Shown here: positions 13,861 through 24,870 of the stretch, one piece after another
Position numbering within the stretch: position 1 is the first letter of the stretch
How the letters are laid out: each line of letters opens with the position of its first letter
Origin: Isoetes taiwanensis
Lineage: Eukaryota; Streptophyta; Lycopodiopsida; Isoetales; Isoetaceae
NCBI GenBank assembly: GCA_021234155.1
Contig: JAJEKV010000008.1
Coordinates: forward strand, 22,001,988-22,065,987
Reading direction: 5' to 3'
Length of the DNA stretch: 64,000 nt
The notes under the pieces: model-generated
The model's database searches: none
Seen by the model: only the letters and a program-made list of their open reading frames with translations
Told to the model about the DNA's origin: nothing
Translations under genes and position numbers: made by a program

Positions 13861-14514
13861 CATCAACGATTAGAACTACTCTAAAAAAAGTGAAGGAATA
13901 AATTGTTAATTTGCATCCATATAGAGCGAATCCGAACTACACTAAAAATGTGAAGGAAGAAATTGTTAGTTTGCTTGAGCGGGTTTTGTTAGACACCTTG
14001 AAAAATAGTGAATAGTTGTCACTCGTGTAATTGAGAACAGAAAACTAAGGGTTGTGGATATAAAGAATGACTCTTGTAATAAAAGGCAATTCCGATCCCA
14101 ATAAATTCTATACCGATATGTGAACCATAAAATAATAATATTTTAGATGGTGGGTATGGCCAGAATGTTCCCGGACAGGGTGAAGCACTGCAGTGAACTG
14201 TGTGTGGGAGGATGCTGCACAGGCGTGCTGCTGTGAGCCTTTCAAAGAAATGGTGCGATTGCTGCTGAGGAATCTTGAGGTTGTGGAGGTCTTCTTGAGC
14301 CAATTTATCAAGTCTTCAGCACCGCCCGGTCGCACTGGTCAGGCCATGAGCAAAGTGGCAGGCCGGAGGCATGTGTTCATTAAATCGCTTTAAAGTGTGA
14401 AAAGAGGTGTGAAAGGGATGGATATGATCAATTCCAGAGTTCACTCGCTGGGATGATTAATTCTGAATGCTCTTGAAGAATGGATGGGATGTGAATTCTT
14501 GTGGTGGTGTGGAA
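13861..14514. other. Spacer with one unassigned open frame
   Basis: A plus-strand open stretch at 14,193-14,393 contains CVWEDAAQACCC and LLLRNLEVVEVFLSQFIKSS and could be coding, but I do not recognise it. A near-repeat of the phrase AACTACNCTAAAAA occurs at 13,880 and 13,935. No other feature is seen. Confidence 0.35.
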
Positions 14515-14700
14515 GAAGTTTGGAGAAGAAGAAGAGCAAGAGGCAATGTCACAGGAGTATTTCTCTAAGCATGAGAGGGAGAGTACAAATTGAGGGAGGT
14601 GCCAACCAATAGTGAGGCGTCTGAGATTCTATACTAACCTCTTCTAGGATTGGCAAATTTGAATTTGAATACGAAGAAACTGAAGAAGATGGTGAAACTT
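14515..14700 (+). pseudogene. Ty3/gypsy pol linker fragment (+ strand)
   Basis: The DNA is a plus-strand, decayed copy of the Glu-rich linker between protease and reverse transcriptase found on the minus strand at about 23,130-23,340. Shared landmarks are a run of GAAGAAGAA codons, EYFSKHERE-like sequence and the following EVPTN motif. It joins directly to an LTR-like block at 14,730, so the region is a mosaic of gypsy pieces. Confidence 0.6.
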
Positions 14701-14729
14701 AGTCATGATGCATAAGATTATCCTAGAGC

Positions 14730-15325
14730 CTCGTTAACGCCGCTTTTTGGCATCGTTTTCCACTTCACATTATTCCCCCTTCAATGAATTCGACGTCCCG
14801 GCGAATAGAACTCCTCTCCTTCATCGTAATACAACCACTATGAAGGAGTCTTCTCAGCTACCAGATCCTCATTGCACACCGCTCATGAGTAACCTATCAA
14901 GAAAAATCCCATTAATCCACAACCTACTAAAGTACTCTTCACATAATAGACCTTACAAGAACAAATATCTACTCTACCCTTAAGATGCCTCGATTCATTT
15001 TGCAAGGTCACAATTAAATAAAATTTATTTTCTTTAAATTACATCTTCAATAATGAGTCTTAGCAAAATGGCTAATGTGCGCGGACTTTCTTTGGTTAGC
15101 CTTTGTTCACTTCCACAATGAGAAATACTCTATCACCATCCATGGATCCTTAGTCCACACTATTTACCCAACACTATTTAGATACCCATGGCCACATTAC
15201 TTTCTTTAAAGTCATTCATTCCTTGTATTCCAAAAGGAGTGGTCCACCTAGAAGATCCATGTGGGATATATGCCCTTAAAGCTTAACCACAATGTTCCTC
15301 AAGCGAGGTTTCACTCTGGGTACCA
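14730..15325 (-). repeat. LTR-like block, copy 1 (partial)
   Basis: About 595 bp directly repeat 27,093-27,677 at roughly 93% identity by eye. Both copies end on the plus strand at TCTGGGTACA/TACCA, giving a minus-strand start of TGTACCC or TGGTACCC. Copy 2 lies within the candidate LTR of the minus-strand gypsy element. This copy is probably a fragment of the matching 3' LTR or of a solo LTR, cut at 14,730. The 78- and 95-residue open frames in the two copies are aligned but have no known domain. Confidence 0.55.
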
Positions 15326-15789
15326 ATGGAATGCAGATGAGCTTTGAACCCTATAGGTCTAACCATCATGCTTCCACTACGTACCGACCCAAAAACCTGA
15401 TGTTGTGCAAGTGGGATATGAGCAAGGAATGGAGAGGGCTCCATCCAATGCCTAACCACTCTGCCAACACCCCGATCTTGAAATAATGGAATAAAAAGTT
15501 TTACTTATCATTATTTTATTTTATCTTCTCTTCTCTTTTCTTCTCTATCTTTGTTCTTCTTCCAAATTCTCTCTCTTATTATTATTTTTTTTCCTCTTAT
15601 TTTTTTCCCCACTTCTTATTTATTCATGACCCTTATTAGTATACTTTTCCAAGCTTATGGTAGTAACTGAAGCATTTCCCTCCTTTCCATGACATTGGCC
15701 AAATTTAAAATCACTAATACTCATCCCCTCATATTAATCACCTTGCCTCCTCTCACATTGTTAATATAATTTAATCCCAAGAAATTTCA
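15326..15789. other. Spacer between LTR-like block and gypsy 3' region
   Basis: T/C-rich DNA (15,505-15,610) with no coding signature. No polypurine tract is visible next to 15,325, which weakens a simple 3' LTR interpretation. Confidence 0.4.
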
Positions 15790-16060
15790 TTCCATCATAA
15801 CCTTACTAATGAATGATGGCATCTTCTTTATTATGTAGATTTTAAATTTTCCCAACATATTGCTATTATATTTTCTTCAATTGAAATCAAAAGCAAAGTG
15901 CTCACCTTATATCTTCATAACTTGACTTGTACTTCAATCCTATTAGTGTGTCGTAATTTTTATTTTTATTTTTTATTTTTTTATTTTTTATTTTTTATTT
16001 TTCACAATTACGAGATTAGTATTATACCCCCCTTAATGTATTCATCGTCCCCGATGAATC
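15790..16060 (-). other. Ty3/gypsy 3' non-coding region
   Basis: This sequence lies downstream of the pol stop on the minus strand. It includes a repeated A-rich tract (TTTTTATTTTT on the plus strand, 15,958-16,003) and a purine run read as AAGGGGGG near 16,030. It is shared with 12,790-13,070 in the opposite orientation. Confidence 0.6.
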
Positions 16061-17510
16061 TCACATAGCGTCTGGAAGCTTCTTAAAGGTACGCGGCGCA
16101 TAGTATACTTTTAGTCGTGCGCCATTTACTCTCATAGGCAACTCATTTCCTTCCAAGTCTTGTAACAATACAGAGCCATTAGAGTAAACGTTTTTAACTT
16201 CATAAGGCCCAACCCATCTCATTCTTAGTTTACCCGGCCTTTTCCAGTGTTTACTATCGTATAAAAGAACTAAATCATTCTCTTTAATTACCTTTTTCTT
16301 ATTGTAATCATCATACCATTCTTTTCGTCGCCCTTGTATTGACTCCCTTGCCATAAAAGCATGGAGACGTACCTCATCCAACCTCTCTAGCTCATCCAAT
16401 CTTGCTTTCAGACTGCCATTCTCATTTAACTTTTCTTGTACTGCCACTCTCAAAGAAGGAATCTCCAACTCAATTGGCAAAATGGCCTCTTGTCCTTAGA
16501 CTAGCATAAATGTGTAAATTTGGTTGTGACTTTATAGGCTATCCTATAGGCCCACAAAGCATCTAGCAGTCTTTTATCCCGATCAGTATGATTAGCATTG
16601 CAGATTTTGGTCATAATGTTACACAAGGTCTTATTAGTTCTTTCCACTTGGGCGTTTGCCTGAGGATGATAAGGTATACTTTTTCTATGGGAAATTCGAT
16701 AATGTTCAGTTAATGCGGTAATAGTTTCATTTATGAAATTTGATCCTCTATCATTGACTAATTCCAATGGACATCCAAACCTAATAATAATTTTTCATAT
16801 AAAAAAGTTGCCACAGTAGCAGCATTATCATTTCTGGAGGCCTTGCTTCAACCCATTTAGTGACGTAGTCTGTGCATACTAGAATATATTCATACGTGTT
16901 TGCCATGCACGAGGACTTATGGGCCCTACAAAGTCTATTCCCCATTTTTCAAATGGAAAGATTGGCACTATGGAATTCAAGGGCATAGCATCCCTTCTAG
17001 TTGGTCTACCCACCCTCTGACAAGGATCGCAACATTTCATATATTCCTTCACATCATGATGCATAATTGGCCACCAATATCCCGCACTGAGAATCTTTCT
17101 AGAGGTTATATCACTAGCAAAATGGCAATCATGACAAACAGCTATAATTTTGTGAACTTCTTGAGGGAATATACATCGACACAAAATACTATCCCTTCCA
17201 ATTCTATACAAGGTGCCAGCCAACATGGTAAAGGGTTTGCATTTTAGGACAAATCGCTTCCTTTCTATAGGGTTCATTTCTTCAGGTAGTTGATTAGTAG
17301 AGAGGAATTCTATTATGTCATTCTGGCCAAACATTGACAGCAAACAAGTCAGCATATGGTAATCATCCATAACACCCTTATCCTTAGAACTCCCTATTAG
17401 TCTAGACAAGTGATCTGCAGGTGCATGGGAGCGTCCTCGCTTTACTACAATTTTAAATTGGAACTCCTGTAACACAAGAAGCCATCTAGTAATTCTATCA
17501 AGTTTACATC
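16061..17510 (-). pseudogene. Ty3/gypsy RNase H end and integrase
   Basis: Minus-strand pol segment. The end of RNase H reads RWLLVLQEF followed by the ADHLSRL hallmark (17,475-17,400). The integrase zinc-binding region has CHDCHF and CCDPCQR (about 17,140-17,020). The core shows WGIDFVGP with the first catalytic Asp (about 16,945) and VNDRGSNF with the second (16,755). The C-terminal domain ends at 16,061 with LRMRWVGPYEV, a typical gypsy tail. Breaks lie between 16,480 and 16,501 and between 16,767 and 16,879. It continues the gag-pol remnant at 22.5-26 kb, from which a ~5-kb insertion separates it. Confidence 0.85.
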
Positions 17511-17809
17511 TTCTTTTTTATTTTAAGATGTTGTTGGGTTCCGTGCCAAAGGGAACGCCGCATCTTACGCCGCATGCGGCGTTCCCTTCCACTTTGCGTT
17601 ACCCCTTGCGGTCCTTCTTAGATTTTAGTTGTCGGAATTGAATGCAGAAAATTTGAACTTGCACGCCAGCATTGAATGAGAAAAAAAGTCTGATTTTTGA
17701 TGGGATCATGCTTTTCTACGAAATTTTTGTTCTACCATTTTTGTCAAGATTTTCGATGGGATGCTCTTTGCATTTTGGTGCCTCAGTTTTGGCCTCAGAA
17801 TCCAGCGCC

Positions 17810-18230
17810 TCAACTAATCCGATGTTGGAAAGGTGAATACAAGACTGCATTCGGCTCTTTCTGAAATTGATGATTATAGTTTTGTTTCAGGAAAATCTTC
17901 AGTGTTCCTCTCTTGCTTACCGAGTGTTTTCGGAAGGACAGGATTTTTGAAAGGGCATCTGCAAAACACCAGGTAGAACACACCATTGGGCGCTCAACTT
18001 GGCCAGATCTTGCTACTATTAATAACATTTTTTGCTCAGAAATTCCAACCTTACGTTACCTTCTACTATTTTTACAGCATGCAAAATCCTTCTGCCCTGA
18101 AAAATGCTTATATTTGCAATCGATTTGCATTGCTGGAGGTTCTAAGGGTACTCTTTTTCTTTGTCTTAAACTTTTGGGTCTGTTGTGCCTAAATGGAAAT
18201 GCAACTAAGTGTGATTAACTGCATTTGACA
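17810..18230. other. Unassigned open stretches inside the insertion
   Basis: Overlapping frames are open on both strands for 60-100 codons. None shows a motif I recognise. A palindromic GC-rich phrase (AACGCCGCATCTTACGCCGCATGCGGCGTT-like) lies just upstream at 17,552-17,585. Confidence 0.25.
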
Positions 18231-19459
18231 GCAGGCTTTCACATATTTTCGAAGGAGGAGCGGATTTTCCAGTGAGGAGAGGTCGCTGAAGCAGGTATGA
18301 CCCCATTCATATGGTTTTGCAGTCCCCATTTGCTTAACTCTTGCATTTTGCAGGTATTTGATCATTCATTTGAAGCAAGAGGAGTCGGCTGAAGCATTTA
18401 CCTGTGCAGACCCCTAAACCCATAAATTGATTGCCTAAGATTGTCTAAGATTGTGGGCACTAATTTCTGTTGTAAGCAGCACTCCCAATTCTCATGGAGA
18501 GGATATACAGTGCTCTTCCGGTATGATCTTGCTCCATCCTACTGCATAAGTAACTGTTTTGGGGTTAAATTTTGCTGGCTTGATTGGTAAGCCCAATTGG
18601 TGGATTTCTTGGATAAATTTGTAGGTTCTTTCTTGCAAGATATGTGGGTTTCCGAATATATCCGTGGATCTCTTAGCAAATTCGTGAGCATCTCACCAAA
18701 TTCATGGGTTTTTAGGCACGCAGTCAGTTTCGGTCCATATCCAGCCTTCGACTGCGTCTTTTGAATTAAAAAATAACAATTAAATATAGTACTTTTGGAA
18801 AAATATCATGACAGAGAGTTTACTGGCAGGTACTTTATAAAGAGAGAAAGAATACGTTAAGATTAAGACTGCATGTTTGGGGAATGCAAGATATAGCTTA
18901 GAAAAATTCAGCATCATATCAGGATAATCCTGGGAGGGATAATATTGAAGGAATTGAGAGCTCTTAGAGCTTTTGGAAGAAAAACGAATTTGAGCATTTA
19001 AATCCTTCCTCTTTTGTCCATTTCTTTTATTTAGCATAGTGTCCATGCTTATTCTGGCATTTATTTTGCTGCGGGAATATTTTTTTTGTCTGGATCAATA
19101 GCAACATGCTGGCTTCTTTGGCACATGTCAGAGATATTCTGGTATTATTAATACTTTAAAGTTCTAGTTTGCAGAGAAAAAGTGCTTATATTACAGGGGG
19201 TATTTTCTTTCTTTTGGTGGACACTCTTCAGCTCCATGCTTTAGGTTGATGAAAATTCTGATCTCCTATATCCTTAATTGGCAAAGCTGATGGGCTTCAT
19301 GCAACTGTAGAATTTCTTTCTATTGTACGTTTTGTCATAGCTCAAAGTTTTGAGGTAATCCTTTCACTTTCCCATTACTCCATCTTCGCTATAGATAACT
19401 TTTTGAAGTTCAGACAATAGAGCATCTTTGTGAATCCAATATAGAGTCTTTTGGATTCT

Positions 19460-19662
19460 TTTCACAGTTTAAGTGCCTAAAGGCCTTAATGCACCGCTTT
19501 CGAACAATGATAAGCTCTTCCATCATTATGCGACCAAACTTGGCTCTAACATCTATTGCATATATCTGCAAATACGTCTGAGCTTGCCATAAGGTCTGAT
19601 CTGTTTTTATCAAATTCTGCGCAAAAAGAGCAACAACAGCATCAGCCCTGTATGCAGAGAGC
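19460..19662 (-). pseudogene. Exon-like fragment of an unidentified gene
   Basis: On the minus strand an open stretch begins after a potential acceptor (TTCAAG) near 19,662 and reads ELSAYRADAVVALFAQN, then QTYLQIYAIDVRAKFG, MMEELIIVRKRC and IKAFRHLN. A potential GT donor follows near 19,465. Residue use looks like a real helical protein segment rather than noise. I do not recognise the family. It may be a host gene exon captured or stranded inside the inserted segment. Confidence 0.3.
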
Positions 19663-20232
19663 TCTTGAACTTATATCCAAGCTGTCAATAAATATATGTT
19701 TGCATGGATCATATGGTTCCTATAATTTTTAGGCCTTTCACTCATTCTAAATTCTTGCCATGGTATCAAACCATAAGGTACTTTTCAAATTTTCCATAGA
19801 GGAATTATTCGGTGTTAAATTTCTCATATGTTTAAAGTGCTTCAGTTATATACAAAGCTTCTTTTCTTTACTTGCAAGCTTTTCATCTTACTTTCGGCAT
19901 CAAAGGGCTCTCATATGTAAGAATCTGCTTTAGCCACATGCGATTTATTTCCAAATTTTCAAGAGCATGGACAGGAAGTTATGATGACTGTATCTTGCTA
20001 CATTGGAACTTTTAACCTATATTTCTTTAGTGTCGACCTGTTCTACGAAATCATGCCACCATTATTTGAGTCTCATAATCCTTTTTATCTTTGCCAATAT
20101 TTTTCCTTGAATTGACTGCCATATTGCATCTAATTGCATTGTCGTATTTGTTGTTGCATCTACGATAAGTTGCATTTAAGAGTTTTTATCATCTTTTTTT
20201 TTATACTACAAGAACTCATAGTCATGTACGTT

Positions 20233-20330
20233 GATGGTTTTTAAATAAGGAGCTCCCTAGATTAGACTCATATTCATGAGCATTGATGGTTTTTGGATAA
20301 GGAGCTCCCCAGATTAGTCTTTTATGTGAA
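20233..20330 (+). repeat. ~57-bp imperfect tandem duplication
   Basis: The phrase TTGATGGTTTTT-AATAAGGAGCTCCC-AGATTAG occurs twice in succession with a few mismatches. Confidence 0.7.
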
Positions 20331-20500
20331 GTTGCTCTATTATCCCTCAGTAAAGAAATGTACAAAATGTACATCGGCTCAAGGTATACAAGATGGAATT
20401 GTTGGCACTTCCTTATTATGTGTATTAGTCAGTCAATTCTGGATATTGTACTGTTCATTTTGAGTTATAAAAGTGAGCAATTTGAGTTTAGGAAAACTGA

Positions 20501-20765
20501 GTTCATGGTAATACTACTTCTTTCTGGGCCCAAGTATATTTTTTATGCATTTACCAAGGAAGAAGTAAGGACGCAGGAGCAGCAACAGTTCATGAAGGTA
20601 TGATTTTAATGGGTTCATGGTAATACTGCTTCATTATGGGTCCAGGTATATTTTTGACGCCTTTAGCAAGGAAGAGGTAAGGATGCAGCAATAGTGACAG
20701 TTGTGAAATGCCTTTATTAAGGAAGAGGTAAGGGCGCAACAGCAACAACAGTGACAGTTGTGAAA
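20501..20765 (+). repeat. ~112-bp imperfect tandem repeats with exon-like edges
   Basis: TTCATGGTAATACT...CAAGTATATTTTT...AAGGAAGAAGTAAGG repeats from 20,501 and 20,613, and a third partial copy of AAGGAAGAGGTAAGG follows at about 20,722. Each copy carries a GTAAGG donor-like site after Lys-Glu-Glu codons, so these may be duplicated remains of a small exon with its intron edge. No family is assigned. Confidence 0.45.
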
Positions 20766-22514
20766 TTCAGATGATAACTCCTTTCCATCTTCATGAAGAT
20801 ATGATTTTAAAAGGATTAGTTAAGCTTTTGGTTGCTATGCCTAGAAGCTTGAATTAATCCATTTTCTACATTGTGCATGTCTAGAAGCTTCATGTAAGGA
20901 ATGCTGGATTTTCTATTTGTAGGATGAATAAATAAGGAAAAATGATATCTACAGTATCTAAGATGTGATGTGGGGCACGTTAATTTGATATTGTTTTTCC
21001 TCTTATTTTGAATTCTACATTGAACTTCAAGTTTTCAAATGTCATTTCAGGATCTCATTGCTTTGCGGTCAGCGCAAGACTCAAATGAGAAACATTCTGC
21101 ATACGTAACCTAAATGCCAAAGTATATTGTGGATTGTATCACATGCACAAATGGCAAAGTATCTAATGGATTGTTTAGATGAAGACATTTTCCTTCCCCT
21201 ATAACTGTTCCACCTAACTGCTATGTCGATCTACAAGTATCAAAGAGGATTTTGACATTTTAGATGTGTGGCAGAGGATTTTGATGTGTGATACCTAAGG
21301 ATTTTGACCTCAAAGTGGAATCTGATGAAATTGTATTGAGGCTGAGGACCTGTTAAAGGCATTCTAGGCATTCGGACCTGTTAAAGGCATTCTGACCTTA
21401 AAGTTGAAATGTGATGAAACCGATATGCCAAAAACTTAATTTATGCTATAACAACTGGTTTGAGCTTTTGAGAACCTATTGAAGGCTTGCAGTTGGCTCG
21501 ATTGTTTTTCTTCCATCCTTTTCAAAAAGAGAGTTTGTTTTATCTAGCAAGCACAAAGCGCTAATGCCAATTTTGATGCATTTGTGTGTTAATTGCATTT
21601 GCATTCATGTCAATTGCAATTTTTTTTGTATTTCTACTTCATTTTATCTATTTGTATTTATTTAAGTTTTGTTACAACACAAGAAGATATTGCAAATGTG
21701 CCAGGGACAAACTTCCTTTCGAAGACCATTTGTCTTTAAAAAAGAAAACATTCTCCTTTTTCTCGCCCAACCATTGCCCAGATCATAGCAAACATTCAAT
21801 TTAAATTAGGTATACCATATGTACTTTATGTATTTTTCGACGAGTATTGCAGTTTGAGACCATATTTCCACCCTAATTGTTATGTTTATATTTCACAAGT
21901 GTTAACCCCAAAAAGTATGTTGATTTATTGCATGTATGCAATGGCTATGCTTAACTCTTACAAGTTCACCAATACGTTGCTTTGGTTAACTATTTATTTT
22001 CCCTAGCCATTTTCCCTTTGTCATAATGATAATTTCACGATTTCATTTGGTAACGTATCGACCTGGGTGCATTGTTTTAATGACTCAAAGGTCCAAGTAC
22101 ATATAATTTGAGTCCCACAACTCCATCCATAGCTCGGTATGCTATTATCCACACAGATAAACATACCCAACGCATATTTTTTGCACCACATGCCCACTAC
22201 AATATGTGTCTAAAATGCTAATAGTTTTCTCTTACACTCCAATTGCAACTGTGTACATGCTATCAAGAACATGATAAACACCAAGTAATTCCAACTCTAT
22301 GTAATCCAACGTCATCCATGCACTCCATCTACCCATTCTATTCCATTATATGCAATATAGTATTCCTACCCATTCCATGCATCCATGGTTAATGCCTGAC
22401 CTCTCCAAACCCTTCACGTTGACACTCCATTACTTTTATGGATATGGCTACATTTACAACTCTTTACATCTATCCATTCCACACATCCAAGACTAATGCC
22501 CGGCATCGCCGGGC

Positions 22515-23364
22515 ACACGTTTCTTGGTTTATTAATCAAGTACTTTAAGGCCGTGTGATCGACGAAAAATACAAAGGGTTTTCCCAATAGATAATGACGA
22601 AATTTTTGGATGGCATAGATCTTACCCAATCCCTCTCTCTCATTGGTGGAATATTTTTTCTCTGCATTAGATAACTGACGACTAGCATAATAGATAGGGT
22701 GATCCCACGCATCCTCTTGCATTTGAGATCATATGGCACCAATAGCATATGGCCAAGAGTCTATGTGGACATGAAACTCATCCTCCCATTTAGGAAATTT
22801 AAGTATAGGCGCGGTAATCAACGCTTCCTTTAACAGTTCAAATGCACATTGGCAATATATGGTCCATACATAAGCATGCTCTTTCTTTAACAATGTTGTT
22901 AATGGTAACGCTTTATCAGCATAGTGCCTTATAAATCTACGATGGTACCCTACATGTCCTAAGAAGGCTTGTAATTGTTTAATAGTAGATGGTGGTTCTA
23001 GTTCCATAATCACTTTAGTCTTATGCATACATAATGCTAGTGATATACCCCTTAAATCCCTATAGGTCCACGCAAAGATGTGCTTATACTCCATAAATAA
23101 ATCCAAATACCTTTGATGCTCTTCATTTGAATTTTGAGCTCCAAGTTTCACCATCTTCGGTTCTTCTCGTATTCCCAAATTCAACTCTACAATACCAGAA
23201 GAGGTCAATATAGAATTCGCATCAGCTTCATTATTGGTTGGCACCTCCCTCGATGTGTACTCTCCCCTCTCATGCTTAGATAAATACTCCGGATATTGCT
23301 CCTGTTGCTCTTCTTCTTCTGCAACTTCTTCCACACTCACCATGAAAGAATTTACACATCCCAC
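22515..23364 (-). pseudogene. Ty3/gypsy pol: RNase H with reverse transcriptase core deleted
   Basis: From 23,364 downward the minus strand reads a Glu-rich linker, then HIFAWTYRDLRGIS, the segment that normally precedes the reverse transcriptase palm. It then jumps to MELEPPSTIKQLQAFLGHVGYHRRF, which normally follows the palm. The VDYR and FLDD motifs are therefore absent. RNase H follows in another frame (EKYSTNEREGLG, then FVDHTALKYLINKP at about 22,540). It breaks off at 22,515 against the inserted segment. Frame changes near 22,735 and the internal deletion make it inactive. Confidence 0.82.
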
Positions 23365-23900
23365 TCATTCTTCAAGAGCAACACTAGAATTATCATCCTT
23401 AAAAGGAGGAATTCTTAATTGCTCATATCCATTCTTTTCTACACTTACTTGATTAATTTCCATATCATCCCCACTCTCTTCATCACTAGAAGCCAATTCT
23501 TCCTTAGAAGAGCTAGTGTCACTAGTGTTATCCTCCCTAACTCTAGAATGTATATGGACTTTTATCTTAACCTCATTATTATAGTCACCAATTTGAAGAT
23601 AATGTTTTGCTCGAGCCTGTAATAACCATGGATGTCCAAGTAACAAAGGGTAAGTAAATTTTCCACAAGTCATACGTAATATTACATAATCCACAAAAAA
23701 TGTATGCCTGCTATTATAGTCTTGATGCCTGTAATTACTCCCAATGGTCGAACCCGTCGTTGATCAGCCATTCTTACGACGAAATGTACTGGTACAGGGT
23801 CTGGTAATTCTAATTTCTTCCTTATTCCCTCAGGCATAATATTGATCCCTGAGCCCCCATCAAACGTACAATCTTTTATTAATTCCTTATTAATTTCCAC
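23365..23900 (-). pseudogene. Ty3/gypsy aspartic protease region
   Basis: The minus strand encodes CTFDGGSGINIMPE at about 23,865, with the catalytic Asp followed by Gly-Gly-Ser-Gly, a variant common in plant gypsy elements. RKKLELPDPVP follows, and after a frame change YPLLLGHPWL (about 23,645), the flap/C-terminal hallmark. An acidic Ser/Glu linker leads to the next pol segment. A frameshift at about 23,690 separates the two protease halves. Confidence 0.75.
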
Positions 23901-24870
23901 GTCCAGACAAGGGGAACATATCAGCTATAATTGGCCAAGCAGAATTTACTATGACTTCCGTATGGCTCGTCAGAGCTGATAACAAGACTTTACGGCATTC
24001 TGGGACTAATTGCAATAGTTGACTAAAAGTCAAAGAAGGCGTTAGATTATCTAGATCCTTGAGAATATCATAGGGTGGATCATTCTTCATATTCAAGACT
24101 CTTTTATATCTTTTATACTTAGCCTTCTCTCCCCATATCTTAGGTGGTTGTAATTCCCCTACAATTTTATTTATTTCTTTATGCCTAGGTAGGTCCTCTG
24201 TTCCATTAAACAATCCTTGTAGTTCTTCCCCTTCCAATAATTCTTCCCCATTGTTATAGGCCGCTTGCTTCAAAGATTCACCTCTCTCTAATTCCCTCCC
24301 TTTCGGTGTTTTCTTACCCCTTCTTTTCTTTTTATTCCCTTTCTTTGGGTTCTCCTTAAGGTTCCTAGCACTTCTAGTTTCCACAAAATTAGTAGAATGG
24401 TCTAAAAACACTGCCCCAGTATCAATCACAATCCTCTTGCCTTTATTATCCTTGGAATTTGTAGGAGTTTGCAACTTACGTGTAACCCTTGTGTTTGGCA
24501 AATCCCACATAGGTTGGTAATCAACCGTTTTCCTTGGGTTTGGGCAATGAGGTGCAAATATGTCCTCTCTCTCCACATCGATAGCATTGATAAGCACATT
24601 TTTGCAAAATTTGAGGTTGTGTGTGTCTATAATTTTGTGGTCTAGATCGATCGGGTTGCACCCTAGAAGCACCTAGAAGCATCATAATTAGGAGGGGGAT
24701 AAGCATACATATTTTGTTCATACGTATTACGTTCAGGTTGTACCCTATAAAGTGGAGGTGCAGGCAATTGTGGTCTAGATTTTAAGAAAAAACAATTTTT
24801 GTGGTTAGTTTTTCCACAAATACGACACGGAACTTCTAGATTTGCAGGTGTAGGACATTCACACATTCAC
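23890..24870 (-). pseudogene. Ty3/gypsy gag-pol nucleocapsid and linker
   Basis: Zinc-knuckle-like cysteine clusters are readable on the minus strand: CRICGKTNHKNC at about 24,825 and CYRCGERGH at about 24,575. A basic linker (NKKRRGKKTPKGRELERGE) and an acidic stretch lead into the protease. At least two frame changes occur (near 24,670 and 24,560). Cys/His clusters of this kind bind RNA in gag-derived nucleocapsids. Confidence 0.7.

Larger units (their letters stand above)
17511..22514. mobile_element. ~5-kb insertion splitting the gypsy pol gene
   Basis: Minus-strand gypsy sequence stops after DHTALKYLINKP at about 22,515 and resumes with KLDRITRW at about 17,505, positions adjacent in related elements. 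The inserted DNA has a GC-rich perfect hairpin (GCCCGGC-ATC-GCCGGGC, 22,498-22,514) at one edge. At the other edge, read on the minus strand, is an A-rich tract (AAAATAAAAAAGAAGA). No transposase or polymerase is recognisable inside; it contains exon-like pieces and short tandem repeats. The hairpin suggested a Helitron, but a CTRR end at the right distance is lacking. The A-rich edge would fit a retroposon. Class unresolved. Confidence 0.55.

Noticed and set aside
15300-16035. Intact 3' LTR of the minus-strand gypsy element
   Set aside because: The purine run near 16,030 is not followed by a TG start, and the LTR-like block at 15,325 has no adjacent polypurine tract, so only a partial LTR-like block is claimed.
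17511-22514. Helitron
   Set aside because: A GC hairpin lies at one edge, but there is no CTRR end at the right distance, no clear TC start and no A-T insertion site; no Rep/helicase is seen.
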